From contig JAJXYU010000169.1 of the NCBI GenBank assembly GCA_021780395.1, forward strand, positions 1 to 8,104: a stretch of 8,104 bases of DNA, in the 5' to 3' direction. Under the pieces are notes generated by a model. It did not search any database. It saw only the letters and a list, made by a program, of their open reading frames with translations, and was not told where the DNA came from. The translations under genes were made by a program, and so were the position numbers. How positions within the stretch are numbered: the first letter of the stretch is position 1; each line of letters begins with the position of its first letter. The DNA is from Pseudomonadota bacterium (lineage in GTDB: Bacteria > Pseudomonadota > Gammaproteobacteria > Steroidobacterales > Steroidobacteraceae). Positions 6,773 through 8,104 of this stretch are shown here, one piece after another.

Positions 6773-7756
6773 TTGTCGAAAGTGACGATGGTCGAGGCCA
6801 TTGCGATGGCGCATGGCTGGGAGATGCAGCACGATCCGACGGTCGTCGTGATCGGCGAGGACGTCGGCGCGAACGGCGGGGTGTTCCGCGCGACGCAAGG
6901 ACTGCAGCAGCGCTTCGGCGCGGAGCGCGTGCAGGACACGCCGCTCGCCGAAAGCGCGATCGCAGGCGTCGCGATCGGCATGGCCGCACAGGGCCTGAAG
7001 CCGGTCGCGGAGATCCAGTTCATGGGGTTCCTCTACCCCGCGCTCGACCAGATCATTAACCACATGTCGCGAATGCGTCACCGGACGCGCGGGCGCCTGA
7101 CCTGCCCGATCGTGATGCGGATGCCGCACGGCGGCGGGATCCACGCACCCGAACACCACTCCGAAAGCGTCGAGACCCTGTTGTGTCACATCCCGGGGCT
7201 TCGCGTCGTCTGTCCCTCGTCGCCCGCCCGGGCCTACGGACTGCTGCTCGCCGCGATCCGGGACCCGGATCCGGTGATGTTCCTCGAGCCCACGCGGTTG
7301 TACCGCGCGTCGCGCCAGGAAGTCCCCGACGACGGCCGCGCGTTGCCGCTCGACCGGGCATTCGTGCTGCGCGAAGGGTCCGACGTGACGATCGTCGCCT
7401 GGGGCGCGATGATCGCCGAGACCCTGCAGGCCGCCGCCGAACTCGCCGATGCCGGCGTCGACGCCGAAGTGATCGACCTCGCGACCTTGAGCCCGGTGGA
7501 TGCGACGACGATCCTCGACTCGGTCGCGCGTACCGGTCGCCTGGTGATCGTCCAGGAAGCCGCGCGCAACGTCGGCGTCGGAGCCGAGATCGCCGCGATC
7601 GTCGCCGAGGACGGTCTGTACGATCTGCTCGCGCCGATCCGTCGGGTCACCGGCTACGATACGGTGATGCCGCTCTACCGGCTCGAGCGCGAGTACATCC
7701 CGGACGTTCGCCGGATCGTCGAAGCGGTTCGCACCACGATGGCTGATTCGAGATGA
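6773..7756 (+). CDS. pdhB: 2-oxo acid dehydrogenase E1 component, beta subunit
   Basis: The beta subunit completes the thiamine diphosphate site of E1 and binds E2. From TTG 6773 the product has 327 residues and opens 'MSKVTMVEAIAMAHGWEM', the usual start of this family. Visible motifs are 'VIGEDVGANGGVFRAT' (26-41) and 'DTPLAESAIAGVAIGMA' (55-71), with the cofactor-activating Glu at E60. 'EIQFMGFLYPALDQIINH' starts at 80, and 'GGGIHAPEHHSESVET' (120-135) carries the conserved His. A C-terminal transketolase domain follows ('VTIVAWGAMIAETLQAA', 'DLATLSPVDATTIL', 'VIVQEAARNVGVGAEIAAIV'). The start is not settled. ATG 6749 would overlap the alpha gene by 23 bases and add eight residues without a ribosome binding site; TTG 6773 begins one base after the alpha stop with a weak GTGGG at 6761-6765; ATG 6788 would cut conserved residues. 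The stop overlaps the E2 start (ATGA), so translation is probably coupled throughout. Substrate is unknown, as for the alpha subunit. Confidence 0.92.
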   Translation: MSKVTMVEAIAMAHGWEMQHDPTVVVIGEDVGANGGVFRATQGLQQRFGAERVQDTPLAESAIAGVAIGMAAQGLKPVAEIQFMGFLYPALDQIINHMSRMRHRTRGRLTCPIVMRMPHGGGIHAPEHHSESVETLLCHIPGLRVVCPSSPARAYGLLLAAIRDPDPVMFLEPTRLYRASRQEVPDDGRALPLDRAFVLREGSDVTIVAWGAMIAETLQAAAELADAGVDAEVIDLATLSPVDATTILDSVARTGRLVIVQEAARNVGVGAEIAAIVAEDGLYDLLAPIRRVTGYDTVMPLYRLEREYIPDVRRIVEAVRTTMADSR

Positions 7757-8104
7757 CGACGTTCCACCTTCCGGATCTCGGCGAAGGGCTGAGCGAGGCC
7801 GAGATCGTCGAATGGCACGTGAACGTCGGCGAGCGCATCGCCGCGGATCAGCCGATGGTCTCGGTCGAGACCGCGAAAGCGGTCGTCGAAGTGCCCGCCC
7901 CGTTCGCGGGCACGGTGCTTGCGCTGCACGGCGCGGCGGGCGACGTGATCGCGACCGGCGCTCCGCTGATCGAGTTCGACGACGGCACCGTCGTCGGCAC
8001 GATCCCGCGATCGAGCACCGAGTTGCCGCCGGAGCCGGCCGCGAGCACGCCCGCGCGCGACGACCGCCGCGCGGGCGCGCACGCCCGGGCGGTCCCGGCC
8101 GCGA
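7753..8104 (+). CDS. Dihydrolipoamide acyltransferase (E2) of the 2-oxo acid dehydrogenase complex, N-terminal part
   Basis: E2 forms the core of the complex and carries the swinging lipoyl arm that moves the acyl group from E1 to CoA. The ATG at 7753 overlaps the beta-subunit stop in an ATGA, a typical coupled junction. The 117 visible codons hold one lipoyl domain (about 1-78): 'FHLPDLGEGLSEAEIVEWHV' at 4-23, then the lipoylation site in 'VSVETAKAVVEVPAP' with K42 as the modified lysine, and the closing 'GDVIATGAPLIEFDD'. From about 84 the chain becomes a Pro/Ala/Arg-rich linker. The last residues 'ARAVPAA' look like the beginning of the peripheral subunit-binding domain. The rest, including the catalytic domain with its HxxxDG motif, is beyond the right edge, so the number of lipoyl domains and the acyl specificity cannot be judged. 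The identity as a lipoyl-bearing E2 is clear from sequence and operon position. Confidence 0.93.
   Translation, partial: MTTFHLPDLGEGLSEAEIVEWHVNVGERIAADQPMVSVETAKAVVEVPAPFAGTVLALHGAAGDVIATGAPLIEFDDGTVVGTIPRSSTELPPEPAASTPARDDRRAGAHARAVPAA

Noticed and set aside
281..6963. Octamer GCGATCGC (the cyanobacterial HIP1 sequence) found at 281, 411, 1158, 1995, 6325 and 6956
   Set aside because: It is more frequent than random base composition predicts, but most copies encode Ala-Ile-Ala with preferred GCG and ATC codons (the copy at 281 reads Arg-Asp-Arg), so codon bias explains it. A codon-shuffled control would be needed before claiming selection.
4555..7023. An 822-codon open frame on the minus strand, antisense to zapE and both E1 genes
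   Set aside because: It is the longest open frame in the window, but it lies wholly opposite well-recognised genes and its translation is Arg/Ala/Asp/His-rich with no domain, typical of an antisense frame in GC-rich DNA where stop codons are scarce.

Overview
The window is GC-rich (about 70% by eye), densely coding, and made entirely of recognisable housekeeping and catabolic genes. XerD, ZapE, an ETF-ubiquinone oxidoreductase and a two-subunit (alpha plus beta) 2-oxo acid dehydrogenase E1 together suggest a proteobacterium. A high-GC gammaproteobacterium, perhaps near the Xanthomonadales, fits best. That placement is inferred from remembered family resemblance, not from a search.

Layout. 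On the minus strand, positions 1-754 hold the N-terminal two thirds of the tyrosine recombinase XerD, cut by the left edge. All other genes lie on the plus strand and diverge from it across a 163-base gap with an AT-richer pocket. They are a PlsC-type acyltransferase (918-1598, possibly starting upstream at a non-ATG codon), a thiolase (1689-2870), ETF-ubiquinone oxidoreductase (2928-4538), the ZapE division ATPase (4549-5646), 2-oxo acid dehydrogenase E1 alpha (5692-6771) and beta (about 6773-7756), and the first 117 codons of the lipoyl-bearing E2 (7753 to the right edge). No gap between genes exceeds 300 bases. I saw no tRNA, rRNA, CRISPR array, insertion sequence or prophage gene.

Function. 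The thiolase and ETF-ubiquinone oxidoreductase both serve acyl-CoA oxidation: one makes or cleaves acetoacetyl-CoA, the other passes electrons from acyl-CoA dehydrogenases through ETF to the quinone pool. ZapE follows the oxidoreductase after only 10 bases and is probably co-transcribed with it. The E1 alpha, E1 beta and E2 genes form a tight operon for a pyruvate or branched-chain 2-oxo acid dehydrogenase, apparently with its own extended -10 promoter lying directly against the E1 alpha start codon. E3 and the rest of E2 would lie to the right.

I found no undescribed system. The observations most worth checking concern translation starts: a good ribosome binding site with no canonical start before the acyltransferase, and a probable leaderless start for E1 alpha.
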